Assembly: GCF_000964005.1 (NCBI RefSeq)
Contig: NZ_JXYP01000023.1
Coordinates: 62,001 to 126,000, forward strand
DNA length: 64,000 bases
From: Williamsia herbipolensis
GTDB lineage: Bacteria; Actinomycetota; Actinomycetes; Mycobacteriales; Mycobacteriaceae
Reading direction: 5' to 3'
In this document: positions 1 through 8,994 of the stretch, piece after piece
Numbering within the stretch: position 1 is the first letter of the stretch
Layout: each line of letters begins with the position of its first letter
Program-made: the position numbers and the translations under genes
The notes under the pieces: model-generated
Database searches by the model: none
Seen by the model: the letters and a program-made list of their open reading frames with translations, nothing else
What the model was told of the DNA's origin: nothing

Positions 1-1234
1 CGTCTTTGTCGGTCGACCACACACCGCCGTCGCGCTGCAGGAACGACGCGCCTGCGCTCTCCTCGCCGCCGAACGCGATGTCGCCGGAGATGAGTCCGGG
101 GACGAACCACTTGAACCCGACGGGAACCTCCACGAGACGGCGGCCGATCGACGCGACGACGCGGTCGATCATCGACGAGCTCACGAGGGTCTTGCCGACC
201 GCGGCCGAGGAACTCCAGTCGGGTCGGTGGGTGAACAGGTAGTCGATGGCCACGGCCAGGAAGTGGTTCGGGTTCATCAACCCGCCGTCGGGGGTGACGA
301 TGCCGTGCCGGTCGGCGTCGGCGTCGTTGCCGGTGGCGATGTCGTAGGTGTCGCGGACGGCGATGAGCGAGGCCATCGCGTTCGGCGACGAGCAGTCCAT
401 CCGGATCTTGCCGTCGGTGTCGAGGGTCATGAACCCGAACTGCGGGTCGACGGTCGGGTTGACGACGGTCAGCTCGGCCAGGCTGTACATGAAGCCGATC
501 TCGGCCCAGTAGCCCACCGAGGCACCGCCGAGCGGGTCGGCGCCGATCCGCACCCCCGCCGAGCGGATCGCGTCCATGTCGACGACCTTCTTCAGGTTGT
601 CGACATAGGTGGTGCTGTACGGGTACTTCACCACCAGGTCGCCGGCGACCGCGCGCTCGAACGGGGTACGCGGCACCGCGTCGACGCCCGAGCGCAGCAA
701 CTCGTTGGCCCGAGCAGCGATCCGGGAGGTGATGGTGGAGTCGGCCGGCCCCCCGTCGGGCGGGTTGTACTTGAACCCACCGTCGCGGGGCGGGTTGTGC
801 GACGGCGTCACCACGATGCCGTCGGCCCGCGGACCGGTGCCCGCGTTGTGCACGATGATGGCGTGGCTCAACGCCGGTGTGGGGGTGTAGCGGTCGAGGT
901 CGTCGACCATCACCGTCACCCCGGCCGCGACGAGGACCTCGATGGCCGTACGCCAGGCCGGCCGCGACAGGGCATGGGTGTCGAGCCCGATGAACAGCGG
1001 CCCGTCGATGCCCGCACCGCGCCGGTAGTCGACGATCGCCGCGGTGGTCGCGATGATGTGCGATTCGGTGAAGGCGGCGTCGAAGCTCGACCCGCGGTGG
1101 CCGGAGGTCCCGAACACGACCTGCTGCAGCGGATCGTCCGGGTCGGGAACCGTCGAGTAGTAGGCATCCTCGAGCGCGCTGACGTCGACGAGATCTTCGG
1201 GGAGTGCCGGTGTGCCGGCCCGCTCGTGCGCCAT
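1..1234 (-). CDS. pgm: Phosphoglucomutase (alpha-D-glucose-phosphate-specific), 3' end cut by window
   Basis: This enzyme interconverts glucose 1-phosphate and glucose 6-phosphate in the cytosol, feeding glycogen, trehalose and cell-wall sugar precursors. The minus-strand translation begins [20 protein letters not shown] and carries the family hallmarks in order: FGTSGHRG near residue 42, the phosphoserine loop TPSHNPP near residue 143, the metal-binding DNDADRHG-type loop (seen as [10 protein letters not shown]) near residue 300, and the sugar-binding [10 protein letters not shown] near residue 390. About 410 residues are present; the family runs to roughly 545, so the C-terminal phosphate-binding domain lies outside the window. 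The ATG at 1234 is the first methionine before the conserved region. No strong ribosome-binding site precedes it. The next gene is divergent. Confidence 0.93.
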   Translation of the reverse strand, partial: MAHERAGTPALPEDLVDVSALEDAYYSTVPDPDDPLQQVVFGTSGHRGSSFDAAFTESHIIATTAAIVDYRRGAGIDGPLFIGLDTHALSRPAWRTAIEVLVAAGVTVMVDDLDRYTPTPALSHAIIVHNAGTGPRADGIVVTPSHNPPRDGGFKYNPPDGGPADSTITSRIAARANELLRSGVDAVPRTPFERAVAGDLVVKYPYSTTYVDNLKKVVDMDAIRSAGVRIGADPLGGASVGYWAEIGFMYSLAELTVVNPTVDPQFGFMTLDTDGKIRMDCSSPNAMASLIAVRDTYDIATGNDADADRHGIVTPDGGLMNPNHFLAVAIDYLFTHRPDWSSSAAVGKTLVSSSMIDRVVASIGRRLVEVPVGFKWFVPGLISGDIAFGGEESAGASFLQRDGGVWSTDKD

Positions 1235-1403
1235 GGGGAGTCTGGTTCCTTCGCTCGTCGTCCGCGCGCGAACACAGCTGCGCTGGCGAGGATTCTGCCA
1301 AAGATCGCCACTCGGTAGTGTCGGCACACGGATACTGTCCGGCCAACGACAACCGGGGATGGTTGTGATCGTTCACGGTCGGGCGCACACGAGGGGGGCG
1401 GCG

Positions 1404-1982
1404 ATGGCGCCGGAGGCGATCGTTCTGGTGCTGCCGGGAGGCACCGATGTCAGCTACGCGCCGTCGTCGTGGCGGTCGCCGTCGGCGCTGCGGATGTACC
1501 CGTTCACCGGCTCGATCGCCGCGCGGTTCGGCCGGCGGGTCGCGGTCCATCAGGTCCGCTATCGGGTCTACGGCTGGAACGGTCGACAGGACAGTCCGAT
1601 GCCCTACGCACGTGCCGCGCTCGACCGCATGACGCAGCGTCACCCCGGTGTCCCCGTGCACCTCGTCGGGCACTCGATGGGTGGCCGGGTGGGCGCGCAG
1701 CTCGCCGCCGACGAGCGCGTCCACGGGCTCCTCGCACTGGCGCCGTGGTGGCAGTTCGCCGACTGGCGCCACATCCACGCCGGCGTCCGGGTGGTCGCGA
1801 TGCACGGCACCGCCGACACCCGCACCTATCCCCACCGCACCGAACGCGGCGTCACCGAGCTGCGCGAACGAGGGATCGACGCGACGTACATCCCGGTCCC
1901 CGACGGCGGCCACGCGATGCTCGACCACCTGCTCTGGTGGCAGCGGACCGCGCTCGACTTCGTCACCGAGGCACTCGACTGA
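1404..1982 (+). CDS. Alpha/beta hydrolase, small
   Basis: This is a 192-residue serine hydrolase of the alpha/beta fold; the substrate cannot be told from the sequence. The nucleophile elbow GHSMGG puts the serine at about residue 91. A likely acid lies in HGTADT near residue 133 and the histidine in DGGHAML near residue 172, so the triad is complete. There is no signal peptide, so a cytosolic place is likely. I chose the ATG at 1404 because a purine-rich GAGGGGGG sits just upstream and the hydrolase fold begins at once (AIVLVLPGG). An upstream in-frame extension would add low-complexity residues with no match to the fold. The stop codon lies inside the first copy of a 22-bp tandem repeat. 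Confidence 0.85.
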   Translation: MAPEAIVLVLPGGTDVSYAPSSWRSPSALRMYPFTGSIAARFGRRVAVHQVRYRVYGWNGRQDSPMPYARAALDRMTQRHPGVPVHLVGHSMGGRVGAQLAADERVHGLLALAPWWQFADWRHIHAGVRVVAMHGTADTRTYPHRTERGVTELRERGIDATYIPVPDGGHAMLDHLLWWQRTALDFVTEALD

Positions 1983-2046
1983 CGCTTCTGCGGCACTCGA
2001 CTGAGCCTTCTGCGGCACTCGACTGAGGCCTCTGCGGCACTCGACC
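1971..2046. repeat. 22-bp tandem direct repeat spanning a stop codon (3 copies plus a partial fourth)
   Basis: The unit GCACTCGACTGACGCTTCTG plus CG starts at 1971, 1993 and 2015, with a partial copy (GCACTCGAC) at 2037. The copies differ by only one to three bases. The first copy encodes the last residues ALD and the stop of the upstream hydrolase, so the gene's 3' end has been duplicated into the spacer. Confidence 0.9.
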
Positions 2047-2152
2047 GGGACTCCGAGGCGGGTGTCCGTCACCGACGACGCGCGGTGTGATCAGCCCCAC
2101 CGGCGATGACCACGTTTCCTTCTCGGATTCACAGCATCCGGGCAGCTGACGG

Positions 2153-3556
2153 TTGCATCATCATCAGGTGAGTTCTGTGGTCACCGTCGGCGCCGACCGT
2201 TCGGTGTCGGGTGGTCCGACCAGCGTGCTGGCGTGGTCGTACACCCCACCGGGGCACAGTTCGGGCCTCGTGATCCACCTGCTGTCGGGCTGGTTCCCGA
2301 CCGTCGTCGAGGTCGTGACCGTGGCGGTCGTACTGGCCGCCATCGGGTGGCGGACCCGGCGGTGGCGTGTGTTGTGGGTGCCCGTCGCGGCTGCGGTCGG
2401 TGCGGTGGTCGCGGTGATCGTCTACGTGATCCTCGATGCTCGCGGCCTGTCGCCGGATTCGGCGCCGACGTTGTTCTGGGTGTGGACCGTGGTCGGGTCG
2501 GCGGTGGTGATCCTGACCATCGTCGGTATCCGGTCGGGTCGGTGGTGGCAGCACGTGTCGATGGCGTTCGCGATCGTGCTGGCGGTGTTCTGCCTGGCCC
2601 TGTCGGTCAATCAGTGGTCGGGCTACTACCCCACCCTCGATCGCGCGGTCGCCGGCCTCACCGCGCAGCCGCTGCCGAACGAGACGACGGTCGCGAAGCT
2701 CGTCACCTTCCGGAATCGACCGGAGACGGTGAAGAACGGGCGGGTGGTCGCCATCCGCACCCCGAGTGCGATCAGTCGGTTCCATCCCCGCACCGAGTAC
2801 GTGTACCTGCCGCCGGCGTGGTTCACCGGCGCGACTCCCCCGGCCCTGCCCGCGGTGATCATGATCGGTGGCGTCGTGAACACCCCGCAGGACTGGGTGC
2901 GCAGCGGTGACGCCCTCGCCATCTCCGATGCCTATGCCCGCGACCACGGTGGTCGGGCGCCGATCCTCGTGCTGGTCGATCCGAGCGGGAACCTCACCAC
3001 CGACACCGAGTGTGTCGACGGTCCGCGCGGCAACGTCGACACCCACATCACCGACGAGGTGCGCCCGTATGTCATCTCGCATTTCGGGGCGGCCTCGGCG
3101 GCACGGAACTGGGCGGTCGTCGGATGGTCGATGGGCGGGACCTGCGCGATCGATCTCGTGGTGCGCCACCCCGAGAAGTTCGCGACGTTCGTCGACATCT
3201 CCGGCGACATCGGTCCGAATGTCGGCAACAAACAGAGCACCATCAAGGCCCTCTACGGCGGCGACAGCCGGGCCTGGGACCGCTTCGACCCGGCCACGGT
3301 GATGCGCGCCCACGGTCGCTACACCGATGTCGCCGGATGGTTCCGCTCCGAGGGCCACCGCAGCAAAAAAGACGGCGCGATCGTCTCGAGCCAGGCCGAG
3401 GCTGCGCGAGAACTGTCGGCCATCGCCCGGTCGGTGGGCATCAGCACCTCCGAGCGCTACTCCGTCGGGCCGCACACATGGGCGTTCGGCGCGCAGTCGT
3501 TCGCCGAGGCGCTGCCCTGGCTGCACAACCGGATCGACCCCGGAACAGTGGGCTGA
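2153..3556 (+). CDS. Membrane-anchored esterase, antigen-85/esterase D-like alpha/beta hydrolase
   Basis: The protein has 467 residues. The first 155 hold four hydrophobic helices (roughly 42-66, 72-94, 104-125 and 132-152). A C-terminal alpha/beta hydrolase domain of the esterase D/mycolyltransferase type follows, with its active site probably outside the membrane. The nucleophile motif GWSMGG places the serine near residue 325, and a GPHTW segment near the end gives the candidate histidine. Mycolate-bearing actinobacteria carry several such proteins beside true antigen 85; whether this one transfers mycolate or only cleaves esters is not visible. The start is uncertain: TTG at 2153, with GTG alternatives at 2168 and 2177, none with a good ribosome-binding site. 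Confidence 0.8.
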   Translation: MHHHQVSSVVTVGADRSVSGGPTSVLAWSYTPPGHSSGLVIHLLSGWFPTVVEVVTVAVVLAAIGWRTRRWRVLWVPVAAAVGAVVAVIVYVILDARGLSPDSAPTLFWVWTVVGSAVVILTIVGIRSGRWWQHVSMAFAIVLAVFCLALSVNQWSGYYPTLDRAVAGLTAQPLPNETTVAKLVTFRNRPETVKNGRVVAIRTPSAISRFHPRTEYVYLPPAWFTGATPPALPAVIMIGGVVNTPQDWVRSGDALAISDAYARDHGGRAPILVLVDPSGNLTTDTECVDGPRGNVDTHITDEVRPYVISHFGAASAARNWAVVGWSMGGTCAIDLVVRHPEKFATFVDISGDIGPNVGNKQSTIKALYGGDSRAWDRFDPATVMRAHGRYTDVAGWFRSEGHRSKKDGAIVSSQAEAARELSAIARSVGISTSERYSVGPHTWAFGAQSFAEALPWLHNRIDPGTVG

Positions 3557-3594
3557 TCCGGGGTCGATCGGTGGTGCGGGTCCTCTGACCTACA

Positions 3595-3637
3595 GGTCAG
3601 TCGGGGATGGGTCGGTCGGGGATGGTCAGTCGGGGAT
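3595..3637. repeat. 14-15-bp tandem repeat at the 3' end of the aldo/keto reductase gene (three copies)
   Basis: The core TCGGGGATG recurs at 3601, 3616 and 3630, each preceded by GGTCAG or GGTCGG. The last copy encodes the C-terminal IPD and stop of the reductase on the minus strand. The other two copies lie in the short convergent spacer. The pattern resembles the repeat at 1971-2046. Confidence 0.8.
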
Positions 3638-4474
3638 GTAATCGAACGTGTCGGGGTTGGGGCCGGTGCGGCCGTCCTCACCCTTGTCGAGTCCGTCGAG
3701 CTTCGCGATGTCGTCGGAGGTCAGCTCGAAGTCGAAGATGTCGAAGTTGTCCTTCACGCGCGACTCGGTGACCGACTTCGGGAACACGATGTTGTCGTGC
3801 TGCAGGTGCCACCGCAGGGTGACCTGGGCGGTCGACTTGCCGACGCGCTCGGCGATGGCGCTGATCGTGTCGTCGTCGAGCACCTTGCCCTGAGCGATCG
3901 GCGACCATGCCTCGGTCGCGATGCCGTGGTCGGCGCCGTACTTCCGAGCCTCGGTGTTCGCGAAGTACGGGTGCACCTCGATCTGGTTCACCGCGGGCAC
4001 GACGTCGGTCTCGGCCGCGAGGCGGTCGAGGTGCGCGGGCTGGAAGTTCGAGACACCGATGGACTTGGCGCGCCCCTCCTTCTGGAACTCGATGAGGGTC
4101 TTCCAGGTGGTGACGAAGTCGCCGTCGTACTGCGTGGGCAGCGGCCAATGGATGAGGAACAGGTCGACGTGATCGAGGCCGAGCTTTGACAGGCTCTCGT
4201 CGAACGAGCGCTTCGCGTCGTCGGGACGGTGGAAGCCGTTGTTGAGCTTGGTCGTGACCCAGATGTCGTCGCGGGCGATGCCCGAGTCCTTGATGCCCTC
4301 GCCGACCTGCTTCTCGTTGCCGTACATCTGCGCCGTGTCGATGTGGCGGTAGCCGGTCTCGAGCGCGAGGCGGGTGGCCTTCGCGGTGTCGTCCGGCTCG
4401 ATCTGGAACACACCGAACCCGAGCTGCGGGATGTGGCGTCCGTCGTTGAGGGCAATGGTCGGGACCGAGGTCAT
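3626..4474 (-). CDS. Aldo/keto reductase (AKR5-type, 2,5-diketo-gluconate reductase-like)
   Basis: This is a 282-residue NADPH-dependent carbonyl reductase with a TIM-barrel fold, expected in the cytosol. The catalytic tetrad is intact: Asp46 (GYRHIDTAQ), Tyr51 (MYGNE), Lys76 (VTTKLNN) and His109 (FLIHWP). The cofactor-phosphate loop appears near residue 238 as FPKSVTESRVKDN. Length and order match the family. The ATG at 4474 starts directly at the conserved N-terminal strand (IALNDGRHIPQLGFG). It is monocistronic and converges on the esterase gene. The physiological substrate is unknown. Confidence 0.92.
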   Translation of the reverse strand: MTSVPTIALNDGRHIPQLGFGVFQIEPDDTAKATRLALETGYRHIDTAQMYGNEKQVGEGIKDSGIARDDIWVTTKLNNGFHRPDDAKRSFDESLSKLGLDHVDLFLIHWPLPTQYDGDFVTTWKTLIEFQKEGRAKSIGVSNFQPAHLDRLAAETDVVPAVNQIEVHPYFANTEARKYGADHGIATEAWSPIAQGKVLDDDTISAIAERVGKSTAQVTLRWHLQHDNIVFPKSVTESRVKDNFDIFDFELTSDDIAKLDGLDKGEDGRTGPNPDTFDYIPD

Positions 4475-4588
4475 GAAGCGTCCTCCAGCAATTCGTTGCC
4501 CGCACGGATCTCGTGGGGCACGTGTGGTGCAACGCGCGCAACCGCCCGGGACATTCCACCGCGGTGTCGAACGCCGGTGCCGGAAATG

Positions 4589-4624
4589 CAGAACGGACCA
4601 GGACTGGTGTCCTGGTCCGTTCTG
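4589..4624 (-). terminator. Intrinsic terminator of tmRNA
   Basis: A perfect 16-bp stem (4589-4604 with 4609-4624) closes a four-base loop and abuts the tmRNA CCA end at 4625. Downstream on the minus strand the run is only weakly T-rich (CATTTCC). Confidence 0.8.
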
Positions 4625-4992
4625 TGGTGGAGCTGCCGGGAATCGAACCCGGGTCCTTCGTCATGTCAGTAGGGCTTCTCCGTGTGCAGTTCGCTACGTC
4701 TCTACTCGGATCTCTCGGTCCCGCGAACAAGCCGAGATGACGATCCCAGTCGCTGTTGTTTGTCCCGTCCGACTCCGCGACCGAGCCGGACGGTGAGCCC
4801 CCTTGATGATGCCGGTACCCGGGGCGGGAGCACACCCGGGCCGACAGACCAGCACTCGCTCAGGCGGCGAGGGCGTAGTCGCGCTGATTGGAATCGGCGC
4901 TTAATTGGTTGCGATGACGCTCACGGTGGTCTCTCGCCTGCACCGACACGCTTCCCCTACTTAGATGAACCAAGTCGAAACCGTTCAGCCCC
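4625..4992 (-). ncRNA. ssrA: Transfer-messenger RNA
   Basis: tmRNA rescues stalled ribosomes by acting first as alanyl-tRNA and then as a short message encoding a degradation tag. On the minus strand the RNA starts GGGGCTGAACGG and ends CAGCTCCACCA; these ends form the seven-pair acceptor stem (one G-U), and the CCA is encoded. The T-arm GGTTCGATTCC is visible at 4634-4650. The tag frame at 4860-4898 reads ADSNQRDYALAA and then TGA, one residue from the mycobacterial tag as I remember it. Length is 368 nt. A possible -10 (TAGGAT, 5026-5031) lies upstream. The partner gene smpB is nearby on the same strand. Confidence 0.97.
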
Positions 4993-5207
4993 GTAGGTGT
5001 CCGCTCCTGACGCAGCGAACGCTTTATCCTAACAACCCGGAACGACGAATTCATTCCGATTTCACCGCCGGTCACGCTCGTCAGCCCCGCCTCGCGCGCC
5101 CACCGTTCGACCGCGCGCAGAGTTCGGCGCGCGGCTGAGCGCTCGGCGCGCGTTCGTGAGCGGAAAATCCCCTCGCCCGGGACGGGCCGTCCCGATACCG
5201 TCGCGTC

Positions 5208-5729
5208 GTGGTGATCAGGCCTCCGGACCCCGCCGAGCAGGCGAGCGCGCTGACCGTGATCGCGGCGGCGTTCGCCTCCGCGGCCTCCCCCGACTCCGAG
5301 CCGGCGGAGGTCGAACTCACCCGGCGTCTGCTCGTCGGGCCCGACGTCGTGGCCGGCCTGACCCTCGTGGCGGTCCGCCCCGACTCCGACATCGTCGGGG
5401 TGGTGGTCGGAACGCGGGCGCGCGTCGGCGATGTCGATGCGATCGGGCTCGGCCCTCTCGCGGTGAGGCCCGACGCCCAGTCGGCCGGCGTCGGCTCGGC
5501 GCTGGTGCACGCGGTGGTCACCGCGACCGACGCACTCGGATACCCGGTGGCCGCGCTGCTCGGCGATCCCGCCTACTACTCCCGCTTCGGATTCAGCGCC
5601 GCGGCCGACCTGGGCGTGGTGGCGCCGGATCCACGGTGGGGCGAGCATTTCCAGGCCCGTCGCCTGAGTGCGTGGACCGAAACGGCGGTGGGCACCTTCC
5701 GGTACGCCGCACCGTTCACCCAGATGTGA
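5208..5729 (+). CDS. GNAT-family N-acetyltransferase (YhbS-like)
   Basis: The 173-residue protein has the acetyl-CoA acetyltransferase fold. The core strand IGLGPLAVRPDAQSAGVGSA holds the pyrophosphate-binding loop (Q/R-x-x-G-x-G) near residue 98, and YYSRFGF near residue 125 is typical of the YhbS/COG3153 branch. The substrate is unknown. Two GTG codons stand at 5208 and 5211; either fits. It sits alone between the divergent tmRNA and the convergent smpB gene, 6 bp from the latter's stop. Confidence 0.85.
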   Translation: MVIRPPDPAEQASALTVIAAAFASAASPDSEPAEVELTRRLLVGPDVVAGLTLVAVRPDSDIVGVVVGTRARVGDVDAIGLGPLAVRPDAQSAGVGSALVHAVVTATDALGYPVAALLGDPAYYSRFGFSAAADLGVVAPDPRWGEHFQARRLSAWTETAVGTFRYAAPFTQM

Positions 5730-5735
5730 CGGCTC

Positions 5736-6215
5736 TCAGCCGGGCATGCCCTTGACGCGGCGACCGAGTTCACGTGTGACCTCGCGTGCGGCGGTGCGCT
5801 CGGCGATGGCGCGGCGTTTGTCGTGGGCCTGCTTGCCCTGGGCGAGCGCGAGTTCGACCTTCACCTTGCCGTCGTTGAAGTACATCGACAGGGGAACCAG
5901 GGTCAGGTTGCCGGTCTGGATCTTGCCGGTGAGACCGTCTATCTCGCGTCGGTGCAGGAGGAGCTTGCGGTTGCGGCGCACCGCGTGGTTCGTCCACGAC
6001 CCGTTGCCGTACTCGGCGATGTGCAGTCCACGCAGCCAGACCTCACCGTTGTCGATGGTCGCGAACGCGTCGACGAGCGAGGCCTTGCCCTCGCGCAGGC
6101 TCTTCACCTCGGTGCCGAGCAGCGCGACGCCCGCCTCATAGGTGTCGATGATCGAATAGTTGTGCCGCGCCTTACGATTCGTCGCGATGGCCTTGCGGCC
6201 CTTTTCCTTCGTCAT
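5736..6215 (-). CDS. smpB: SsrA-binding protein SmpB
   Basis: SmpB binds tmRNA and carries it into the empty A site of stalled ribosomes. The 159-residue protein shows the OB-fold core with [12 protein letters not shown] near the start, [19 protein letters not shown], and the basic tail ending in RRVKGMPG. The ATG at 6215 is preceded by GGTGGG; a longer upstream frame adds unrelated residues. Its RNA partner ssrA is 0.75 kb downstream on the same strand, with an unrelated acetyltransferase gene in between. ftsX lies upstream across another opposite-strand gene. Confidence 0.97.
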   Translation of the reverse strand: MTKEKGRKAIATNRKARHNYSIIDTYEAGVALLGTEVKSLREGKASLVDAFATIDNGEVWLRGLHIAEYGNGSWTNHAVRRNRKLLLHRREIDGLTGKIQTGNLTLVPLSMYFNDGKVKVELALAQGKQAHDKRRAIAERTAAREVTRELGRRVKGMPG

Positions 6216-6321
6216 CTCACCCACCTCTCGTCGTCGTGAACAGCCTTCCAGCCTACGGACACCGGCGCTGCGACGGTAATCGTTTTCGACTCGGCGGCGA
6301 CGGCAGGAGACACTAACGCCC

Positions 6322-6849
6322 ATGACCGAGCAGTCCATTCCCCGGGTCCCGCTGCCGACGATGCGCGCCGCCGTGGCCGACGATGCGCAGCCGATCGTCG
6401 ATCTCCGCGATGATCTCGCTCGCTGGATCACCGCGGGCGGCATCCGACAGTGGGACGAGGGTGATCTGTCGCCGACCGAGGTCGGCGACGGCATCGCCCG
6501 CGGCGAGTGGCACGTGGCCGAGGTCGACCGACGGGTCGCGGCGTGCGTGCGGCTGGTCTGGTCGGATGCGGAGTTCTGGGGCGACGACGACGCGCCGGCG
6601 GGCTACGTCCACGGCCTCATGGTCGACCGCGCCCACGCCGGCCACGGATGGGGCCGGGCGATGGTCGAATGGTGCGTCGACCGCACCAGAGACGCCGGAT
6701 ACGACGTGATCCGCCTCGACACCGCCGCCCACAACCCGACGCTGGTGGCCTACTACCGGTCATTGGGCTTCGACCCGGTGCGCGAGACCGATCTGCCTGC
6801 TCGCTTCGGTCGCGACATGCGGGTGGTCCTGTTCGAACGGGCGATCTAG
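6322..6849 (+). CDS. GNAT-family N-acetyltransferase
   Basis: The 175-residue protein has a GNAT fold, with the acetyl-CoA loop [15 protein letters not shown] near residue 98-112 and the helix [13 protein letters not shown] near residue 137-149, the usual late GNAT signature. The substrate is unknown. The ATG at 6322 comes directly after the smpB upstream region, so the two are divergent. Its stop overlaps the ftsX stop by four bases in convergent orientation. Confidence 0.87.
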   Translation: MTEQSIPRVPLPTMRAAVADDAQPIVDLRDDLARWITAGGIRQWDEGDLSPTEVGDGIARGEWHVAEVDRRVAACVRLVWSDAEFWGDDDAPAGYVHGLMVDRAHAGHGWGRAMVEWCVDRTRDAGYDVIRLDTAAHNPTLVAYYRSLGFDPVRETDLPARFGRDMRVVLFERAI

Positions 6850-7751
6850 ATCCGTACGTAGAAGCGCAGCGTCGCGTAGCCGGTGATGGTCGCGAGCCCG
6901 ATTCCGGCGATCACCAGCCAGGGCGAGACGAACACGACGTCGCCGAGGGTGATGCGGGCGAGGATGTTGACGCCGTAGAGGTCGCCGAGTGCACGGTCGA
7001 AGAAGAGGATCTTCGCCCCGAACAGTCCGGCGACGGCGAGCAGCGACCCGACGAAGGCCGAGACCACGGCCTCCAGGAGGAACGGCAGCTGGGTGTACCA
7101 CCGGGTCGCGCCGACGAGGCGCATGATGCCGACCTCGGTGCGCCGGGTGTACGCGGCCACCTGCACCATGTTGGCGATCAACAGGATCGCGGCGAGCGCG
7201 AGCACCAGCGCGATGGTGAAGGCGGCGTTGCGGGCACCGTCGAGCACGCTGAAGATCCGTTTGACGAGTTCTCGCTGGTCGAGCACCCCGTCGACCCCGT
7301 TGGCCGTCCGGAACTTGTCGAGGACTGCGCCGAACCGGTTCGGGTCGGACATGCGCACCTTGAACGACGCGGGCAGGGTGTTCTCGCGGATCATCGACGC
7401 GATGTCGGGACTGTTGGCGAAGGTCTTGGTCTTCGCGTCCCGGAACGCCGCGGCACGGTCGACGTACGACACCGACTCGACACCGGGTTCGTTCTCGATC
7501 TGCTTGCGCAGGCTCGCGCACGGATCGGCCCGGCATTCCGGGTCGGCGTCGGCGACGGTGTCGGAGATGAAGAACTGCATCTCGACGCGGTCGAGGAAGA
7601 TGTCCTGGCTCTTGTCGGCCATCTGCACCACCAGGAGTCCCCCGCCGAACATGGCGAGGGTGATGGCGGTGGTGAGCATCATCGCCAACGTCATGGTGAC
7701 GTTGCGGCGCAGACCGTTGAGGACCTCGCTGAGGATGAAGCTGGCGCGCAT
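6846..7751 (-). CDS. ftsX: Cell division protein FtsX
   Basis: FtsX is the membrane half of the FtsEX complex. It uses ATP hydrolysis by FtsE to switch on peptidoglycan hydrolases outside the cell (RipC in mycobacteria). The 301-residue protein has a short cytosolic start, a first helix near residues 21-43, an extracellular domain of about 120 residues, and three further helices near 168-195, 215-240 and 270-295. The start is tied to ftsE by TGATG, where stop and start share one base, so translation is coupled. Confidence 0.97.
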   Translation of the reverse strand: MRASFILSEVLNGLRRNVTMTLAMMLTTAITLAMFGGGLLVVQMADKSQDIFLDRVEMQFFISDTVADADPECRADPCASLRKQIENEPGVESVSYVDRAAAFRDAKTKTFANSPDIASMIRENTLPASFKVRMSDPNRFGAVLDKFRTANGVDGVLDQRELVKRIFSVLDGARNAAFTIALVLALAAILLIANMVQVAAYTRRTEVGIMRLVGATRWYTQLPFLLEAVVSAFVGSLLAVAGLFGAKILFFDRALGDLYGVNILARITLGDVVFVSPWLVIAGIGLATITGYATLRFYVRI

Positions 7752-8437
7752 CAGCCGACCCCGTAGACGCCGCGCTGGTCGTCGCGCACGAGCCGGCCCA
7801 TGTCGAACTCGAGGACCCGCCGACGCATGGCGTCGACGATGTGGCGGTCGTGGGTCGCCATCACCACGGTGGTGCCACGGCGGTTCACCCGGTCGAGCAC
7901 GTCGACGATCTCCTCGCTGGTGGTCGGGTCGAGGTTTCCGGTCGGCTCGTCGGCCAGCAGCAGCAGCGGGCGGTTGACGATGGCTCGCGCGATGGCCACG
8001 CGCTGCATCTCGCCGCCGGACAGCTCGTAGGGCATGCGGTCGGCCTTGCCCGCGAGTCCGACGTACTCGAGGACCTCGGGGACCACGCGTTCGATGGTCG
8101 AGCGCGGTTTGCCGATCACCTCGAGAGCGAACGCCACGTTCGCGGCGACCGACTTCTGCTGGAGCAGCCGGAAGTCCTGGAAGACGCAGCCGATCGACTG
8201 GCGCAGCAGCGGCACCCGGCGACTGGGCAGCTTGTTGACGTGGAACTGGCCGACCTGGATGTCGCCGCTGGTGGGCTTGTCCTCCTTGAGCAGGAGCCGG
8301 AAGAAGGTCGACTTCCCCGATCCCGACGGGCCGATGAGGAAGGCGAATTCACCCTTGTCGACGTCGAGGGTCAGGCCCTGCAGGGCGGGTCGGCCGGAGG
8401 CCTTGTACTTCATCGTGACGTTGTCCAGGCTGATCAC
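7751..8437 (-). CDS. ftsE: Cell division ATP-binding protein FtsE
   Basis: FtsE is the cytosolic ATPase of FtsEX. The 229-residue sequence holds Walker A GPSGSGKS at residues 36-43, the Q-loop in VFQDFRLL, the ABC signature [11 protein letters not shown], Walker [10 protein letters not shown] and the switch histidine in [10 protein letters not shown] chose the GTG at 8437 because it gives [11 protein letters not shown], which lines up with the mycobacterial N-terminus; a GTG/ATG-rich extension to 8464 adds nine residues without family support. The gene is the first of the tightly coupled ftsE-ftsX pair. Confidence 0.97.
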   Translation of the reverse strand: MISLDNVTMKYKASGRPALQGLTLDVDKGEFAFLIGPSGSGKSTFFRLLLKEDKPTSGDIQVGQFHVNKLPSRRVPLLRQSIGCVFQDFRLLQQKSVAANVAFALEVIGKPRSTIERVVPEVLEYVGLAGKADRMPYELSGGEMQRVAIARAIVNRPLLLLADEPTGNLDPTTSEEIVDVLDRVNRRGTTVVMATHDRHIVDAMRRRVLEFDMGRLVRDDQRGVYGVG

Positions 8438-8517
8438 GGCGGCCAGTCTAGCCACAACAGTCACACCGACCCGGTGTCCCGCACCGTGCGGGCGTCGGGC
8501 GATCGGGGGCGTGCGGG

Positions 8518-8994
8518 TCAGCGCACCGCCGTGGTGGTCGGTGTCTGCCCGGGCAACACGAGGCCGGGGATGGTGGGCAGCTGGAAACCCGGTGTCGTGG
8601 TCGTCGTGGACGGCGACCCGTCGGTCGGCGACGTCTGCTGATCGCCGGTGGTCGACGAACTCGACGGCGCACTGCTCGACGATCGCGGCGTGCTGCGTGT
8701 CGTGGTGGGCTCGGTGTACTGCTGCGTCTCCTCGGTGGTGCGCGGCGCCGCTGTGCGGGTCGCCGACGCCGCGGCGGCTTCCTCGTCGAGCCGGCTGTAG
8801 TAGTCGGCGCGCTGGCCGTAGAGCAGCAACAGTCCCAGGAACACGAGGAGGAGGACCACGGTGCTCGTCCGCGCGCGACCACCGAAGAGGTGGCGCGGCA
8901 CCCGCGACAGCAGCGTGCGACGGGGAGGCACGGCCGGGTCGGCCTTCGTCAGCGACACCTGCTGACCCGAGGTGTCGGAGCGCTTCTCGCTCAT
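8518..8994 (-). CDS. Single-pass membrane protein with Ser/Thr-rich tail, unknown function
   Basis: I do not recognise this 158-residue protein. It has a basic cytosolic start, one hydrophobic helix at about residues 44-61, and an extracytoplasmic tail of some 95 residues rich in Thr, Ser and Pro. That tail looks disordered and may be glycosylated. The start overlaps the mscS stop by four bases (ATGA), so it is co-translated with the channel gene. It lies between mscS and ftsE in what looks like one transcript. Confidence 0.75.
   Translation of the reverse strand: MSEKRSDTSGQQVSLTKADPAVPPRRTLLSRVPRHLFGGRARTSTVVLLLVFLGLLLLYGQRADYYSRLDEEAAAASATRTAAPRTTEETQQYTEPTTTRSTPRSSSSAPSSSSTTGDQQTSPTDGSPSTTTTTPGFQLPTIPGLVLPGQTPTTTAVR

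Noticed and set aside
227-1318. A long plus-strand open frame of 363 codons over the left end
   Set aside because: It is the antisense shadow of the phosphoglucomutase gene, rich in Arg/Val/Gly/Asp with no domain.
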